A DNA stretch of 64,000 nucleotides from Enterobacter cloacae (GTDB lineage: Bacteria; Pseudomonadota; Gammaproteobacteria; Enterobacterales; Enterobacteriaceae): NCBI GenBank assembly GCA_014169315.1, contig AP022133.1:4340001-4404000 (forward strand), in the 5' to 3' direction. How positions within the stretch are numbered: position 1 is the first letter of the stretch; the number at the start of each line of letters is the position of its first letter. A program made the position numbers and the translations under genes. The notes beneath the pieces were generated by a model. That model had not been told where the DNA came from and made no database searches. It saw only the letters and a program-made list of their open reading frames with translations. Below are positions 13,119 to 26,623 of this stretch, one piece after another.

Positions 13119-13340
13119 CTAATGGCCGCGGTCTGTCTGCGGATAAAGCTCACTGTGTCGCGCACGAATACGCTGCCAGCGAGGGTGTTCGAGCGGAATG
13201 AACATCCAGGCCAGGATCATCCAGAAACAGCCGAGCGTGGCGCTAAACCATGAAGCACCATGCCGACGGTAATGCCGGTAGCGTTCGCTTAAACGCGAAC
13301 TGACCGGCGGGATGAGTAACCAGGTGGACAGACGGCTCAT
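13119..13340 (-). pseudogene. bcsA: BcsA N-terminal fragment, cut off by frameshift
   Basis: 73 residues from ATG at 13340 to TAG at 13119 that match the start of enteric BcsA (MSRLSTWLLIPPV, the RYRHYRRHGAS segment, the first TM helix LGCFWMILAWMFIPL, and EHPRWQRIRARH). The ATG overlaps the bcsQ stop as ATGA. After LYP the frame ends at GH-stop. The expected RPRPLDP sequence continues in the -1 frame, consistent with loss of one base (or four) near 13122-13140. The two frames are both open over only about 30 bases. In E. coli this N-terminal module contacts the BcsR-BcsQ complex, so a free fragment could still bind it; that is speculation. Confidence 0.85.
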
Positions 13341-14092
13341 ACGGAACTCCCGGCTGGCTCCGCCCCGGTGGCGAAGTGCAGCAGACACCAGTTCGCCAGC
13401 GTCAGAACTTCTTCTGCCGCCAGTGAATCGCTACGGTATTCGCCGAGTGGCTGTTTGGAAGCGAGGCATTCGGCCATCCCCTCATCACGGTGAATCACCA
13501 TCGGCAGCAGGTGGCGCTGGCTTTGCAGCCAAACCTGGTACAGGTCGTCCTGCACCTGGCTGCCAACGCGTAAATCGTTAATCAGCAGATGGGGGTTTTT
13601 GGGCAACACTTGCTGGTGCAAACGGATATGGCAATTTGCATCAACGTTCACAATGGACAGGATATGGTCACATTGCGCGATAAGCTGACGCGTGAGCGGA
13701 GCGTAGCCATGCGGCAGATCCAGTAAAATCCACTGGTAATGGCCTTTTTCTTTAAGGCGCTGCAGGGCGTGGATAAATGCCTCCAGTGTGGGCTGGTTTG
13801 CGTAGTAATTCTCACGCTCATCGATGGTCAGTTGCCCGAAAGGCAGCAAGTCGAGCTGAGAGGTATAGCGCAACCCGGCATCTCGCCAGTCTTTACCATC
13901 CAGCAACGCACGTGCCCAGCCTCCCTGATGAGCGAAGTCAACGTTGAAAGACATACGCAGCAAATTATTCGGGCAGGCATCAATAACCAGCACCGACTCG
14001 CCTAACAGCTGTAATGACCACGCCAGCGCCGCGGTAATGGATGTTGTACCCACTCCCCCACGGACGCCCTGTAATCCGAGTATGGCCATCAA
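13337..14092 (-). CDS. bcsQ: Cellulose synthesis localisation ATPase BcsQ (MinD/ParA family)
   Basis: ParA/MinD-like ATPase that joins BcsR in the cytosolic vestibule of the enteric Bcs complex and is required for cellulose secretion. The 251 residues begin with a variant deviant Walker A, GVRGGVGTTS. Walker A' is seen as DACPNN, and LLDLPHG forms the second switch. The E. coli K-12 laboratory strain carries a stop codon in this gene; here the frame is complete. The stop codon overlaps the bcsA ATG, and bcsR lies 8 bases upstream. Confidence 0.95.
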   Translation of the reverse strand: MMAILGLQGVRGGVGTTSITAALAWSLQLLGESVLVIDACPNNLLRMSFNVDFAHQGGWARALLDGKDWRDAGLRYTSQLDLLPFGQLTIDERENYYANQPTLEAFIHALQRLKEKGHYQWILLDLPHGYAPLTRQLIAQCDHILSIVNVDANCHIRLHQQVLPKNPHLLINDLRVGSQVQDDLYQVWLQSQRHLLPMVIHRDEGMAECLASKQPLGEYRSDSLAAEEVLTLANWCLLHFATGAEPAGSSV

Positions 14093-14100
14093 TGGCTCCC

Positions 14101-14289
14101 TTATTGTTGTTGGGCTAATTCAGCTAATAACGGCCAGCGTTTAATAGCCGCGGCCAACTGTTCCCGCTGGGAAATATCGGTGTAATCTATTTCAGGCAAT
14201 GAAAAAGCCTGCGTCAGCGCCAGAAAATCATTTTGGAATGTGTAACCCAGACTTGAGTCAACTGGTGTTCCAGGTTCGTTATTATGCAT
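14101..14289 (-). CDS. bcsR: Cellulose biosynthesis protein BcsR
   Basis: Small cytosolic partner of BcsQ (62 residues, usual length). Recognised by family features: a low-complexity N-terminus, then the conserved helix pair (FLALTQAFSLPEIDYTDIS and the end AAAIKRWPLLAELA). First gene of the bcsRQABZC unit, divergent from bcsE, so the promoter of the whole operon should lie in 14290-14462. Confidence 0.92.
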   Translation of the reverse strand: MHNNEPGTPVDSSLGYTFQNDFLALTQAFSLPEIDYTDISQREQLAAAIKRWPLLAELAQQQ

Positions 14290-14462
14290 TTTTTTTCATC
14301 CCTTTGAGTAAAGCCGCAAGATCAGATGTCGCGAGGCTTCCTGCCCTATGAATTTTCGTTTACATGCTAAATCTGATGTTCTTTAATTTCAATGTTAGGT
14401 TTATTTCTACGCTTTCGCTAGTAAACTGAGATACAGATAAATTAAACGAAAAGAGGGACACC
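14290..14462. promoter_or_regulatory. Divergent bcsR/bcsE intergenic region
   Basis: 173 AT-rich bases between the two divergent cellulose operons, so both promoters are expected here. A GAGG ribosome site precedes the bcsE GTG. I could not identify a convincing -35/-10 pair for either direction; TAAACT upstream of bcsE is only a weak -10 candidate. Confidence 0.5.
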
Positions 14463-16025
14463 GTGAACTCCATATTTTCTATTGGCATCCAGTCATTATG
14501 GGACGAATTGCGCCACATGCCAGTCGGAGGAGTCTGGTGGGTGAATACGGATCGCAATGAAGATGCTATCCGTCTGGTAAACCAGACAATTGCTGCACAG
14601 GACAAGGATGCTCGCGTTGCAGTCATTAGCATGGGCGAAGAGCCTAAAAACATCATCGAGCTTGAAAGCGATCGTGGACCGCAGACCGTAAAATTATTTA
14701 CCATGCCCGCGAAAACCGATGGTCTATACTTTATGACTCGCGACGTCCAGTGCTCTATTGACCCTGATCACTATCTACTTATCCTCAAATGTTCTAATAA
14801 CGCTCTGCAAAATATCCCTGTTGAAAAACTGCTGCACTGGCTGGAAAAAATCAATAAATGGGCAAAATTTCAAAATTGCACACTATTGGTCATCAACCCT
14901 GGCAGTAATAACGACAAGCTCGTCTCGCTTTTAATGAGTCAATATCGCTCCCTGTCCGGGCTGGCAAGTATCCATGACCAGGCGGACAGTTATCTCTACG
15001 ACGTTGCATTCTGGTGTAATGAAAAAGGGGTGAGTGCCAGACAGCAACTGACGCTCAAACTTATTGAGGGCGAGTGGCATCTCGCACGCCTTGAAGAAAC
15101 CGTGGTTCAACCGCGCAGCGATGAAAAACGCATTCTGAGCCATCTTGCGGTATTAGAAGGCGCACCCGCGCTTTCTGAAAACTGGTCACTGTTTGAAACC
15201 AACGAAGCCCTGTTTCATGAAGCCCGTACCACCCAGGCAGCAACCATTGTTTTCTCATTAACGCAGAATAACCAGATAGAAACACTGGCAAGACAAATTC
15301 ACACCTTACGCCGCCAGCGCGGCAGTGCGCTAAAAATTGTGGTGCGCGAAAATAATACCAGCCTGCGTGCCACAGACGAGCGCCTGCTGCTGGGCTGCGG
15401 TGCGAATATGGTCATACCGTGGAATGCCCCGCTGTCACGCTGCCTGACGCTTCTCGAAAGTATTCAGGGTCAGCAGTTTAACCGCCATGTGCCGGAAGAC
15501 ATCTCCACGTTGCTCTCTATGACCCAACCGATGAAACTGCGCGGATACCAGAAGTGGGATACCTTCTGCGATGCCGTCGGCAACATGATGAACAACACGT
15601 TGCTTCCGGCAGACGGGAAAGGGGTAATGGTGGCTCTTCGTCCGGTACCGGGTATCCGCGTTGAGCAGGCACTGACCTTGTGCCGCCCGAACCGCACCGG
15701 GGATATCATGACGATTGGCGGCAACCGTCTGGTTCTGTTTTTGTCATTCTGTCGAATCAACGATCTCGACACCGCGCTGAATCATATCTTCCCTCTGCCA
15801 ACCGGAGATATATTCTCGAACCGTATGACCTGGTTCGAAGATAACCTGATCGCTGCAGAGCTTGTTCAGATGCGCACCCTCGAACCTGAGCACTGGGTTA
15901 AACCGCTCCCTATGACCAGCAATTTCAAACCGGTTCTCAATGCTAAGCATGACGGACATGTCTGGCGTCGGGTGCCAGAACCACTTCGCTTATTACCAGA
16001 GAACGGGGAGAACGCATCATCATGA
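14463..16025 (+). CDS. bcsE: c-di-GMP-binding cellulose regulator BcsE
   Basis: Cytosolic c-di-GMP receptor needed for full cellulose output; it binds BcsF at the membrane and the BcsRQ vestibule. 520 residues. The N-terminal region is a degenerate RecA-like NTPase domain; the C-terminal GIL domain carries the RxGD ligand motif as RTGD at residues 411-414. GTG start with a GAGG site nine bases upstream. Its last bases overlap the bcsF start (ATGA), the mark of a coupled bcsEFG operon. Confidence 0.95.
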   Translation: MNSIFSIGIQSLWDELRHMPVGGVWWVNTDRNEDAIRLVNQTIAAQDKDARVAVISMGEEPKNIIELESDRGPQTVKLFTMPAKTDGLYFMTRDVQCSIDPDHYLLILKCSNNALQNIPVEKLLHWLEKINKWAKFQNCTLLVINPGSNNDKLVSLLMSQYRSLSGLASIHDQADSYLYDVAFWCNEKGVSARQQLTLKLIEGEWHLARLEETVVQPRSDEKRILSHLAVLEGAPALSENWSLFETNEALFHEARTTQAATIVFSLTQNNQIETLARQIHTLRRQRGSALKIVVRENNTSLRATDERLLLGCGANMVIPWNAPLSRCLTLLESIQGQQFNRHVPEDISTLLSMTQPMKLRGYQKWDTFCDAVGNMMNNTLLPADGKGVMVALRPVPGIRVEQALTLCRPNRTGDIMTIGGNRLVLFLSFCRINDLDTALNHIFPLPTGDIFSNRMTWFEDNLIAAELVQMRTLEPEHWVKPLPMTSNFKPVLNAKHDGHVWRRVPEPLRLLPENGENASS

Positions 16026-16216
16026 ATATCAGCGATATCATTCAACTGGTCGTATTTTGTGCGCTGATCTTTTTCCCGCTTGGTTACTATGCGCGCCATT
16101 CACTGCACCGTATTTGTAATACGGCCAGAGTGCTGTTTGTAAGACCACGCTACGTTAAACCAGCCGGTACACTGACACGGAATTCACACTCCAGGGCAAA
16201 TCGAAAACATGACTAA
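16022..16216 (+). CDS. bcsF: Cellulose biosynthesis membrane protein BcsF
   Basis: 64-residue single-pass inner-membrane protein that anchors BcsE to the synthase complex. One hydrophobic helix at residues 6-24 ([19 protein letters not shown]) is followed by a basic cytosolic tail rich in Arg and His. It overlaps bcsE by 4 bases and bcsG by 8, so all three are translationally coupled. Identification rests on size, topology and position. Confidence 0.93.
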   Translation: MNISDIIQLVVFCALIFFPLGYYARHSLHRICNTARVLFVRPRYVKPAGTLTRNSHSRANRKHD

Positions 16217-17888
16217 TTCTACCTATACCGCTTCGGCACCTTCGCCGCTCTGGCAATACTGGCGCGGCCTTTCCGGCTGGAACTTCTACTTTCTGGTGAA
16301 GTTTGGCCTGCTGTGGGCAGGGTACCTGAACTTCCATCCGCTGCTCAACCTGGTGTTTATGGCCTTCCTGCTGATGCCTCTGCCAAATATCAGGCTGCAT
16401 CGCCTGCGCCACTGGGTTGCCATCCCGGTGGGCTTTGCGTTGTTCTGGCATGACACCTGGCTACCGGGGCCGGACAGCATCATGAGCCAGGGCTCACAGG
16501 TTGCGAGCTTTAGTTCCGGCTATATCGTCGACCTGACCGAGCGTTTCATTAACTGGCAGATGATTGGCGCGGTGTTTGTGCTGCTGGTTGCCTGGCTGTT
16601 CCTGGCGCAGTGGCTTCGCGTCACAGTGTTTGTCGTCGCCATTATGGTCTGGCTTAACGTGCTGACGCTGGCAGGGTCGAGCTTCTCCCTGTGGCCCGTT
16701 GGCCAGCCGACCACGACGGTCGCCGCCACGGGTGGCGCTGCGGCAGCAACCATTGCGACAGCAGGTGATACACCTGTGGTGGGAGATATCCCAACGCAGA
16801 CCGCCCCACCCACCTCTGCCAACCTGAACGCCTGGCTCTCCAGCTTCTATACCGCAGAAGATAAGCGCCAGACCAAGTTCCCGGATGCGCTGCCTGCAGA
16901 TGCCCAGCCGTTTGAACTGCTGGTGATCAACATCTGTTCTCTCTCATGGGCAGACGTGGATGCCGCCGGTTTAATGTCGCACCCACTGTGGTCACGCTTC
17001 GATATTCAGTTTAAAGATTTCAACTCCGCCACGTCGTACAGCGGCCCGGCGGCGATCCGTCTGATGCGCGCCAGCTGCGGCCAGCCATCGCATAAGAACC
17101 TGTATCAGCCAGCCGGCAACCAGTGTTATCTCTTTGATAACCTGTCCAGACTGGGCTTCACGCAGCACCTGATGCTGGGTCATAACGGCCAGTTCGGTGA
17201 CTTCCTGAAAGAAGTACGTGCAGAAGGTGGAATGCAAGCACCGCTGATGGATCAAACCGGTCTGCCGGTGGCGCTGCTGGGCTTCGACGGTTCGCCAGTT
17301 TATGACGATACCGCCGTGCTGCAACGCTGGTTGCAGACCATTGAAAAAGACAGCAATCCGCGCAGCGCGACGTTCTATAACACTCTGCTACTTCACGACG
17401 GTAACCATTATCCTGGCGTGAGCAAAACGGCCGATTACAAGATTCGTGCGCAGAAGTTCTTTGATGAGCTGGATGCATTCTTCACTGAGCTGGAAAAATC
17501 AGGCCGTAAAGTGATGGTGATTGTGGTGCCGGAACACGGTGGCGCGCTGAAAGGTGACAGAATGCAGGTTTCTGGCCTGCGTGACATCCCAAGCCCGTCC
17601 ATCACCAACGTACCTGCCGGGGTTAAATTCTTTGGCATGAAGGCTCCGCATCAGGGCGCGCCAATTGAGATCACTAAACCAGGTAGCTACCTGGCGATTT
17701 CAGAGCTGGTTGCCCGAGCAGTAGACGGTAAGTTGTTTGTGGAAGATAACGTGAACTGGAATCAGCTCACCAGTGGCCTGCCGGAAACCGCAGAGGTTTC
17801 AGAGAACGCCAACGCGGTGGTGATTCAGTACCAGAACAAACCGTATGTTCGTCTGAATGGTGGAGACTGGGTACCGTATCCGCAGTAA
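16209..17888 (+). CDS. bcsG: Cellulose phosphoethanolamine transferase BcsG
   Basis: Transfers phosphoethanolamine from phospholipid to cellulose in the periplasm, giving the modified polymer of enteric biofilms. 559 residues. About five N-terminal TM helices (30-175), an Ala/Thr-rich linker near 175-205, then the periplasmic alkaline-phosphatase-fold domain. The catalytic nucleophile is Ser278, in [15 protein letters not shown]. Metal-binding residues are in [10 protein letters not shown] and VVPEHGGAL. No defect is seen, so the modifying branch is intact even though bcsA is broken. Confidence 0.96.
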   Translation: MTNSTYTASAPSPLWQYWRGLSGWNFYFLVKFGLLWAGYLNFHPLLNLVFMAFLLMPLPNIRLHRLRHWVAIPVGFALFWHDTWLPGPDSIMSQGSQVASFSSGYIVDLTERFINWQMIGAVFVLLVAWLFLAQWLRVTVFVVAIMVWLNVLTLAGSSFSLWPVGQPTTTVAATGGAAAATIATAGDTPVVGDIPTQTAPPTSANLNAWLSSFYTAEDKRQTKFPDALPADAQPFELLVINICSLSWADVDAAGLMSHPLWSRFDIQFKDFNSATSYSGPAAIRLMRASCGQPSHKNLYQPAGNQCYLFDNLSRLGFTQHLMLGHNGQFGDFLKEVRAEGGMQAPLMDQTGLPVALLGFDGSPVYDDTAVLQRWLQTIEKDSNPRSATFYNTLLLHDGNHYPGVSKTADYKIRAQKFFDELDAFFTELEKSGRKVMVIVVPEHGGALKGDRMQVSGLRDIPSPSITNVPAGVKFFGMKAPHQGAPIEITKPGSYLAISELVARAVDGKLFVEDNVNWNQLTSGLPETAEVSENANAVVIQYQNKPYVRLNGGDWVPYPQ

Positions 17889-17894
17889 CTCACT

Positions 17895-17920
17895 TACCCT
17901 CTCCCATAGGGGAGAGGGTA
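17895..17920. terminator. Stem-loop between convergent bcsG and the GH8 gene
   Basis: A perfect 11-base stem (17895-17905 with 17910-17920, TACCCTCTCCC and its complement) closes a 4-base loop between two converging genes. Neither side has a real T-run, so it would act as a bidirectional block only with help, or protect mRNA ends. Confidence 0.55.
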
Positions 17921-17935
17921 TAACGGGTGCCAGTA

Positions 17936-18928
17936 TTATTGCTCTGCGAGCCAGACAAGCATCTTAAGACTCGCGGAGTAATAGTCATCTTTGGCGGTGA
18001 TTTCGGGTTCTCTGGATGACTGCCCCATCGTTAAATCACGTACTGCCAGCAGCCCCCCTTCCATCATGTAAGGGGCATACTCATTCGTTGTGACATTGAC
18101 CCATGCCGGGGTTTGCTCCCGGGAAAATTGATTAAACCAGGTACGCCATGGGGTTAACAGCTGACTGTGTTTATCCGACCAGGCGACATACAGCGGGATT
18201 CTAATGGCATCGTAGCTCATGCGCGGTGGCCAGGTTTTGGCGGGTTCCAGCTTGCCACCCGCTTCCAGAGAGACCCAGTCAGTCGGCAGGTTAGCTTTAC
18301 CCGAACCCATTTTCCCCAGCAGCCGTTGCCCATCCCGAATCAATTCGCGCCAGACCTTCTGATGGCTACGGTCTGCAAATGCCTGCCAGGCCGGGAACAC
18401 GAAATAGGAAGGGTTAAGCACCACTTCGCTGTCCAGGTTAAATCCCTGCACACCGGGTAGCATCACACGGTAACCCGCATAGCGGATCATATTGTGAGCA
18501 ATCAACGATTTCGTGATGGCATCCGATGCAGTACTGTAGCGCTTGTCATGCCAGCGTGTATCCGCTTTTAACAGCGCCCATGCAATCAACACATCGCCGT
18601 CAGAAGCGTTGTTTTTGTCGGCAACCGGGTTCGACTCTCCGGGGTTATAACGCCAGTAAAACAGACCGTTCTCTTTGTTCTTCAGCGTGCTATCAGTCCA
18701 CTGCCAGAGCTTATCGAACGTGGCTTTATCGTTGTTTGCCACCGCCATCAGCATGGCGAACCCCTGACCTTCCGTATGCGAAACGTCACCATTGCCGGTA
18801 TCGACAATCCGGCCTTCCGGTTTGAAAAAGCGTGTTTTATAACTTTCCCAGGCCTGACCCGCCTGAGAGAGAGGAGAGAACAGCAAACTCATCATCACAG
18901 CCAGCGTGGCACATATGGGTTTTCGCAT
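17936..18928 (-). CDS. Secreted GH8 endoglucanase, second copy beside the bcs locus
   Basis: Predicted endo-beta-1,4-glucanase of glycoside hydrolase family 8, resembling CelY-type enzymes and only distantly BcsZ. From ATG 18928 it has 330 residues with a signal peptide ending at SQA-GQA. The frame reads on to 18976, inside birA. The catalytic Glu is at residue 53 (SHTEGQGFAM) and the conserved Asp is in NNASDGDVLIAWALL, so it looks active. It lies 16 bases downstream of birA on the same strand and converges on bcsG; it may be read from the murB-birA transcript. In E. coli this place is taken by coaA. Substrate specificity (cellulose or another beta-glucan) cannot be decided from sequence. 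Confidence 0.88.
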   Translation of the reverse strand: MRKPICATLAVMMSLLFSPLSQAGQAWESYKTRFFKPEGRIVDTGNGDVSHTEGQGFAMLMAVANNDKATFDKLWQWTDSTLKNKENGLFYWRYNPGESNPVADKNNASDGDVLIAWALLKADTRWHDKRYSTASDAITKSLIAHNMIRYAGYRVMLPGVQGFNLDSEVVLNPSYFVFPAWQAFADRSHQKVWRELIRDGQRLLGKMGSGKANLPTDWVSLEAGGKLEPAKTWPPRMSYDAIRIPLYVAWSDKHSQLLTPWRTWFNQFSREQTPAWVNVTTNEYAPYMMEGGLLAVRDLTMGQSSREPEITAKDDYYSASLKMLVWLAEQ

Positions 18929-18944
18929 AATTAACTCAATCCGG

Positions 18945-19904
18945 TTATTCAGCACTTCGCAGTGAAATTTCACCACCTACCCACGGCTTGATCACGCCAT
19001 CCTGCTCCAGGAGCAATGCGCCCTGTGCATCAATGCCACGGGAGGTACCGTAGATTTCTTTATCACCAATCAGTAATTTCACCGGCCGGTTGATAAAGTT
19101 GTCCAGCCTTTCCCAACGCGACAGGAACGGTGCCAGCCCTTCCTGTTCAAAGAGAGACAGAGAGCTGCGTAGTTCTTTAATCATACGCACGGCAAGGGTA
19201 TTACGATCGATGGTGATCCCCGCTTCCTGCAGGTTAGTCCAGGCCTGATTCACGACGTCGTTCTGTACATTACGCATAACCATATTAAGGCCAGCACCAA
19301 TTACGATCTGCGCAGCATCGCCTGTTTTTCCTGTCAGTTCGACGAGAATACCGGCAAGCTTACGGTCGTTCAGATACAGATCGTTTGGCCATTTCACGCG
19401 TACGTTATCAGCCCCCAGGTCATGCAGGACTTCCGCCATCACAATGCCGATCACCAGGCTCAGGCCAATGGCGGCAGCTGGCCCCTGCTCAAGACGCCAG
19501 AACATGGAAAGATAGAGGTTGGCACCAAACGGCGAGAACCACTTGCGGCCACGACGACCACGCCCGGCCTGTTGATACTCGGCAACGCAGGCATCGCCCG
19601 ACACCAGATCACTCAGTCGATCCAGAAGATACTGGTTCGTCGAGTCAATCACTGGCAGTACGGCAACGTTTCCTCCTACCTGACGGCGGATCACCTCTTC
19701 GTTCAGTAACTGAATCGGCTCCGGCAGGCTGTAGCCTTTTCCGGGAACCGTGAATACATCAACCCCCCAGTCGCGGAGAGTATGAATATGCTTATTGATG
19801 GCGGCACGGCTCATGCCCAGTTGCTCACCCAGCTGTTCACCAGAGTGAAACTCACCATCAGCCAGGATACCGATCAGGGTTAAGGGGATGGTATTGTCCT
19901 TCAC
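18945..19904 (-). CDS. birA: Biotin-protein ligase and bio operon repressor BirA
   Basis: Makes biotinyl-AMP and biotinylates the AccB subunit of acetyl-CoA carboxylase; with biotinyl-AMP it represses bioABFCD. 319 residues. N-terminal winged helix ([20 protein letters not shown]) for DNA binding; the biotin/ATP loop appears as GRGRRGRKW near 116-124; KWPNDLY carries the catalytic lysine region; a small SH3-like C-terminal domain follows. Its start overlaps the murB stop by 4 bases, as in E. coli. Confidence 0.97.
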   Translation of the reverse strand: MKDNTIPLTLIGILADGEFHSGEQLGEQLGMSRAAINKHIHTLRDWGVDVFTVPGKGYSLPEPIQLLNEEVIRRQVGGNVAVLPVIDSTNQYLLDRLSDLVSGDACVAEYQQAGRGRRGRKWFSPFGANLYLSMFWRLEQGPAAAIGLSLVIGIVMAEVLHDLGADNVRVKWPNDLYLNDRKLAGILVELTGKTGDAAQIVIGAGLNMVMRNVQNDVVNQAWTNLQEAGITIDRNTLAVRMIKELRSSLSLFEQEGLAPFLSRWERLDNFINRPVKLLIGDKEIYGTSRGIDAQGALLLEQDGVIKPWVGGEISLRSAE

Positions 19905-20929
19905 GCGATGGTCTCCACGGCATTAACTTCACCCGTACGGCCAATAAAGCGGACTTCTGGCTCCAGCCATACGTTAAATTTTTCGCCCACGCGCTGACGC
20001 ACGTGATGTGCCAGCTGTACCACATCATCGCTGGTTGCATTGCTTTGGTTAATCAGCACCAGTGCCTGCTGACGATGAACGGCAGCACCACCTACTGAGG
20101 TACCTTTTAACTGGCATTGATCGATAAGCCAGCCTGCGGCCAGCTTCACGCTGCCATCGGCCTGAGGGTAATGAGGTGCTGTTGGCCAACCTGCGAGAAG
20201 TTTTTCCGCATTTTCGCTGCTGATCACCGGGTTTTTGAAGAAACTTCCTGCATTTCCGTTCACTTTCGGATCAGGAAGTTTAGTCATTCGCATATGGCAA
20301 ACCGAGTCAAAAACCTCACGGGCAGTAACTGTTGTCGGATCAAAGCGCGTTAAATCGCCGTAGGTCAGAACAGGTTTCCAGCTTTTTGACAGACATAAAC
20401 CCACGGCCACAATCACGTAGCGATCCTGATACTCATGTTTGAAAATACTGTCACGGTAGCCGAAACGACACTGTTCTGCCGTTAAGCGCAGAGCTGTTCC
20501 GGTCGCCAGCTCAATACAGTCGACATATTCACAGACGTGTTTTAGTTCGATGCCATAAGCACCGATATTTTGAATAGGTGATGATCCAGCGCAGCCCGGA
20601 ATGAGGGCAAGGTTTTCCAGGCCCGGCATTCCTTTTTCGAGGGTATATTGCACCAGATTGTGCCAGTTTTCTCCGGCACCCACGCGCAGATGCCAGCTAT
20701 CGGCACTCTCTTCAACATCAATTCCCATGATGCGGTTAACGATCACCGTCCCCGCAAAATCATCAAGAAACAGGACATTACTTCCTTCACCCAGAATCAG
20801 TACGGGTTCGTCGTTTTCTGTTGCGCTTTGCCATGCATTCAGCAGTTGCTGAGCAGTATCGGCACGTACAATTTGATTAGCATTCCGTTGAATACCAAAG
20901 GTATTCCAGGGCTTAAGGGAGTGGTTCAT
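19901..20929 (-). CDS. murB: UDP-N-acetylenolpyruvoylglucosamine reductase MurB
   Basis: NADPH- and FAD-dependent reduction of UDP-GlcNAc-enolpyruvate to UDP-MurNAc in cytosolic peptidoglycan precursor synthesis. 342 residues, the E. coli length. FAD-binding part [10 protein letters not shown] near 47, then [25 protein letters not shown], and the catalytic Ser-containing [12 protein letters not shown]-terminal type I domain ends in [10 protein letters not shown]. First gene after the rRNA operon on the minus strand and overlapping birA. Confidence 0.97.
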   Translation of the reverse strand: MNHSLKPWNTFGIQRNANQIVRADTAQQLLNAWQSATENDEPVLILGEGSNVLFLDDFAGTVIVNRIMGIDVEESADSWHLRVGAGENWHNLVQYTLEKGMPGLENLALIPGCAGSSPIQNIGAYGIELKHVCEYVDCIELATGTALRLTAEQCRFGYRDSIFKHEYQDRYVIVAVGLCLSKSWKPVLTYGDLTRFDPTTVTAREVFDSVCHMRMTKLPDPKVNGNAGSFFKNPVISSENAEKLLAGWPTAPHYPQADGSVKLAAGWLIDQCQLKGTSVGGAAVHRQQALVLINQSNATSDDVVQLAHHVRQRVGEKFNVWLEPEVRFIGRTGEVNAVETIA

Positions 20930-21007
20930 AGACGCTATCCTGATGCAAAAACGCAGTTAGTTTACCGTATAAGCAGGAAGTTGGGGTGATTAGTTTGTGG
21001 GGGTATT

Positions 21008-21042
21008 CTGTAGCCTGGGTCAGGTGCAACCGCCGCCGGGCA
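21008..21042 (-). repeat. REP-like palindromic sequence
   Basis: On the minus strand this reads TGCCCGGCGGCGG...CCAGGCTACAG, the general plan of enterobacterial REP units (GC-rich imperfect stem ending in CTACAG/A). It is diverged and single, lying between the rRNA terminator and murB. Confidence 0.35.
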
Positions 21043-21060
21043 TTTTAAAACACGCAAAGC

Positions 21061-21090
21061 AAAAAACCCCGCACCTTCCGGTACGGGGTT
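21061..21090 (-). terminator. Rho-independent terminator of the rRNA operon
   Basis: An 11-base stem (AACCCCGTACC with its partner, one G-U pair) and a 4-base loop are followed on the minus strand by six Ts, 12 bases beyond the 3' end of 5S rRNA. Confidence 0.9.
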
Positions 21091-21101
21091 CTTCTTAATT
21101 G

Positions 21102-21221
21102 ATGCCTGGCAGTTCCCTACTCTCACATGGGGAGACCCCACACTACCATCGGCGCTACGGCGTTTCACTTCTGAGTTCGGCATGGGGTCAGGTGGGACCA
21201 CCGCGCTAAAGCCGCCAGGCA
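21102..21221 (-). rRNA. rrf: 5S ribosomal RNA
   Basis: 120 bases. The 5' end TGCCTGGCGGC and 3' end CTGCCAGGCAT pair to form the terminal helix, and the body agrees with enterobacterial 5S rRNA throughout as recalled. It lies 66 bases downstream of the 23S 3' end. Confidence 0.98.
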
Positions 21222-21287
21222 AATTCTGTTAATCTGTATCAAAGCTGAAAATATTCTGTCTCTTCGCCGAAACAGCTTCGGCGTTGT

Positions 21288-24193
<2,906 letters not shown>

Positions 24194-24300
24194 TCACAAC
24201 CCGAAGATGTTTCTTTCGATTCACCATCGACTTGCGAAAATTTGAGAGACTCGAACACACCATTTAAGATGTGTCGTTTCAATTTTCAGCTTGATCCAGA

Positions 24301-24313
24301 TTTTTAAAGAGCA
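24301..24313 (-). promoter_or_regulatory. Spacer boxA antitermination element
   Basis: On the minus strand TGCTCTTTAAAAA lies between tRNA-Ala and 23S rRNA. It matches the NusB-S10 binding boxA that keeps polymerase resistant to Rho in the second half of rRNA operons. Confidence 0.85.
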
Positions 24314-24374
24314 AAACTTCGCAGTGCACCTTTTCAGGTTCACTCTGAAGTTTTCTTGTGTTCGCAGTAAAAGA

Positions 24375-24450
24375 TGGTGGAGCTATGCGGGATCGAACCG
24401 CAGACCTCCTGCGTGCAAAGCAGGCGCTCTCCCAGCTGAGCTATAGCCCC
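24375..24450 (-). tRNA. alaT: tRNA-Ala (anticodon TGC)
   Basis: 76 bases, starting GGGGCTATAGCTCAG and ending CTCCACCA. The anticodon loop CTTTGCACG sits between stem arms CCTGC and GCAGG, giving TGC. The CCA end is encoded. Second tRNA of the 16S-23S spacer, as in E. coli rrnA, rrnD and rrnH. Confidence 0.97.
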
Positions 24451-24476
24451 ATCGTTTTGCCAACCTCTGTACCGGT

Positions 24477-24558
24477 AATTTTTGTTGAGGCAAGGCGTGG
24501 TGACACGAAGCATACTTAAGTATGTGAGTGTCGCCGCAACGCAGCATCAGCAAAAATT
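24477..24558. repeat. 82-base imperfect palindrome in the tRNA-Ile/tRNA-Ala spacer
   Basis: Outer arms AATTTTTG and CAAAAATT (24477-24484, 24551-24558), an inner GGTGACAC/GTGTCGCC pair and a perfect 14-base centre CATACTTAAGTATG could fold the whole segment into one long hairpin. It directly abuts the CCA end of tRNA-Ile. The two tRNAs are thus 108 bases apart, while E. coli has roughly 42 there (from memory). It looks like a small inserted palindromic element; I do not know a name for it. Confidence 0.7.
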
Positions 24559-24635
<77 letters not shown>

Positions 24636-24704
24636 GTAGAGGTTTTTACTGCTGTATTTCATCAGACAATCTGTGTGAGCACTGCAAAGGCAGGTTCTTT
24701 AAGG

Positions 24705-26244
<1,540 letters not shown>

Positions 26245-26378
26245 AAAAGTTTGATGCTCAATGAATTAAACTTCGTAATGAATTACGTGTTCACTCGTTG
26301 AGACTTGGTATTCATTTATCGTCCGAGGACGTTAAGAATCCATGTCACTTTGAGTGCCCACACAGATTGTCTGATAAA

Positions 26379-26391
26379 TTGTTAAAGAGCA
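26379..26391 (-). promoter_or_regulatory. Leader boxA antitermination element
   Basis: TGCTCTTTAACAA on the minus strand, 135 bases before the 16S 5' end and downstream of P2, matches the canonical rrn leader boxA. The stretch 26245-26623 holds this leader and the two promoters; no gene is present. Confidence 0.9.
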
Positions 26392-26426
26392 GTGCCGCTT
26401 CGTTTTCGCTGCGGCGCGGGGTGTGC

Positions 26427-26454
26427 ATATTACGCTTTCCCGCTACAGAGTCAA
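26427..26454 (-). promoter_or_regulatory. rRNA operon promoter P2
   Basis: Minus-strand -35 TTGACT (26449-26454) and -10 TAATAT (26427-26432) with 16-base spacing, followed by the GC-rich start region GCACACCCCGCGCC. Nearly the same as E. coli rrn P2. Confidence 0.9.
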
Positions 26455-26546
26455 GCATTTTATTTCGCTTTTCTCTGCTGGTGTTCATCTCTGAACCCCG
26501 CTAACCCGGCGGCCTGTAAGCCGTTGTTCCGTGTCAGTGGAGGCGC

Positions 26547-26574
26547 ATTATAGGGAGTTATTCTGAAGTGACAA
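26547..26574 (-). promoter_or_regulatory. rRNA operon promoter P1 with UP-like AT-rich upstream
   Basis: Minus-strand -35 TTGTCA (26569-26574) and perfect -10 TATAAT (26547-26552), 16 bases apart, followed by a GCGCC discriminator. An A/T-rich block at 26575-26600 has the position of an UP element. This is the growth-rate- and ppGpp-controlled rrn P1; it lies about 50 bases after hemG. Confidence 0.92.
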
Positions 26575-26623
26575 GCACAAAATACAAAAAACTTTTCGTT
26601 CGCTCACTTTTCAAACTCAACGC

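Noticed and set aside
13100..13160. Programmed -1 ribosomal frameshifting in bcsA
   Set aside because: The overlap of the two frames is about 30 bases, and no X-XXY-YYZ slippery heptamer or following strong hairpin is evident, so a base loss or sequence error is simpler.
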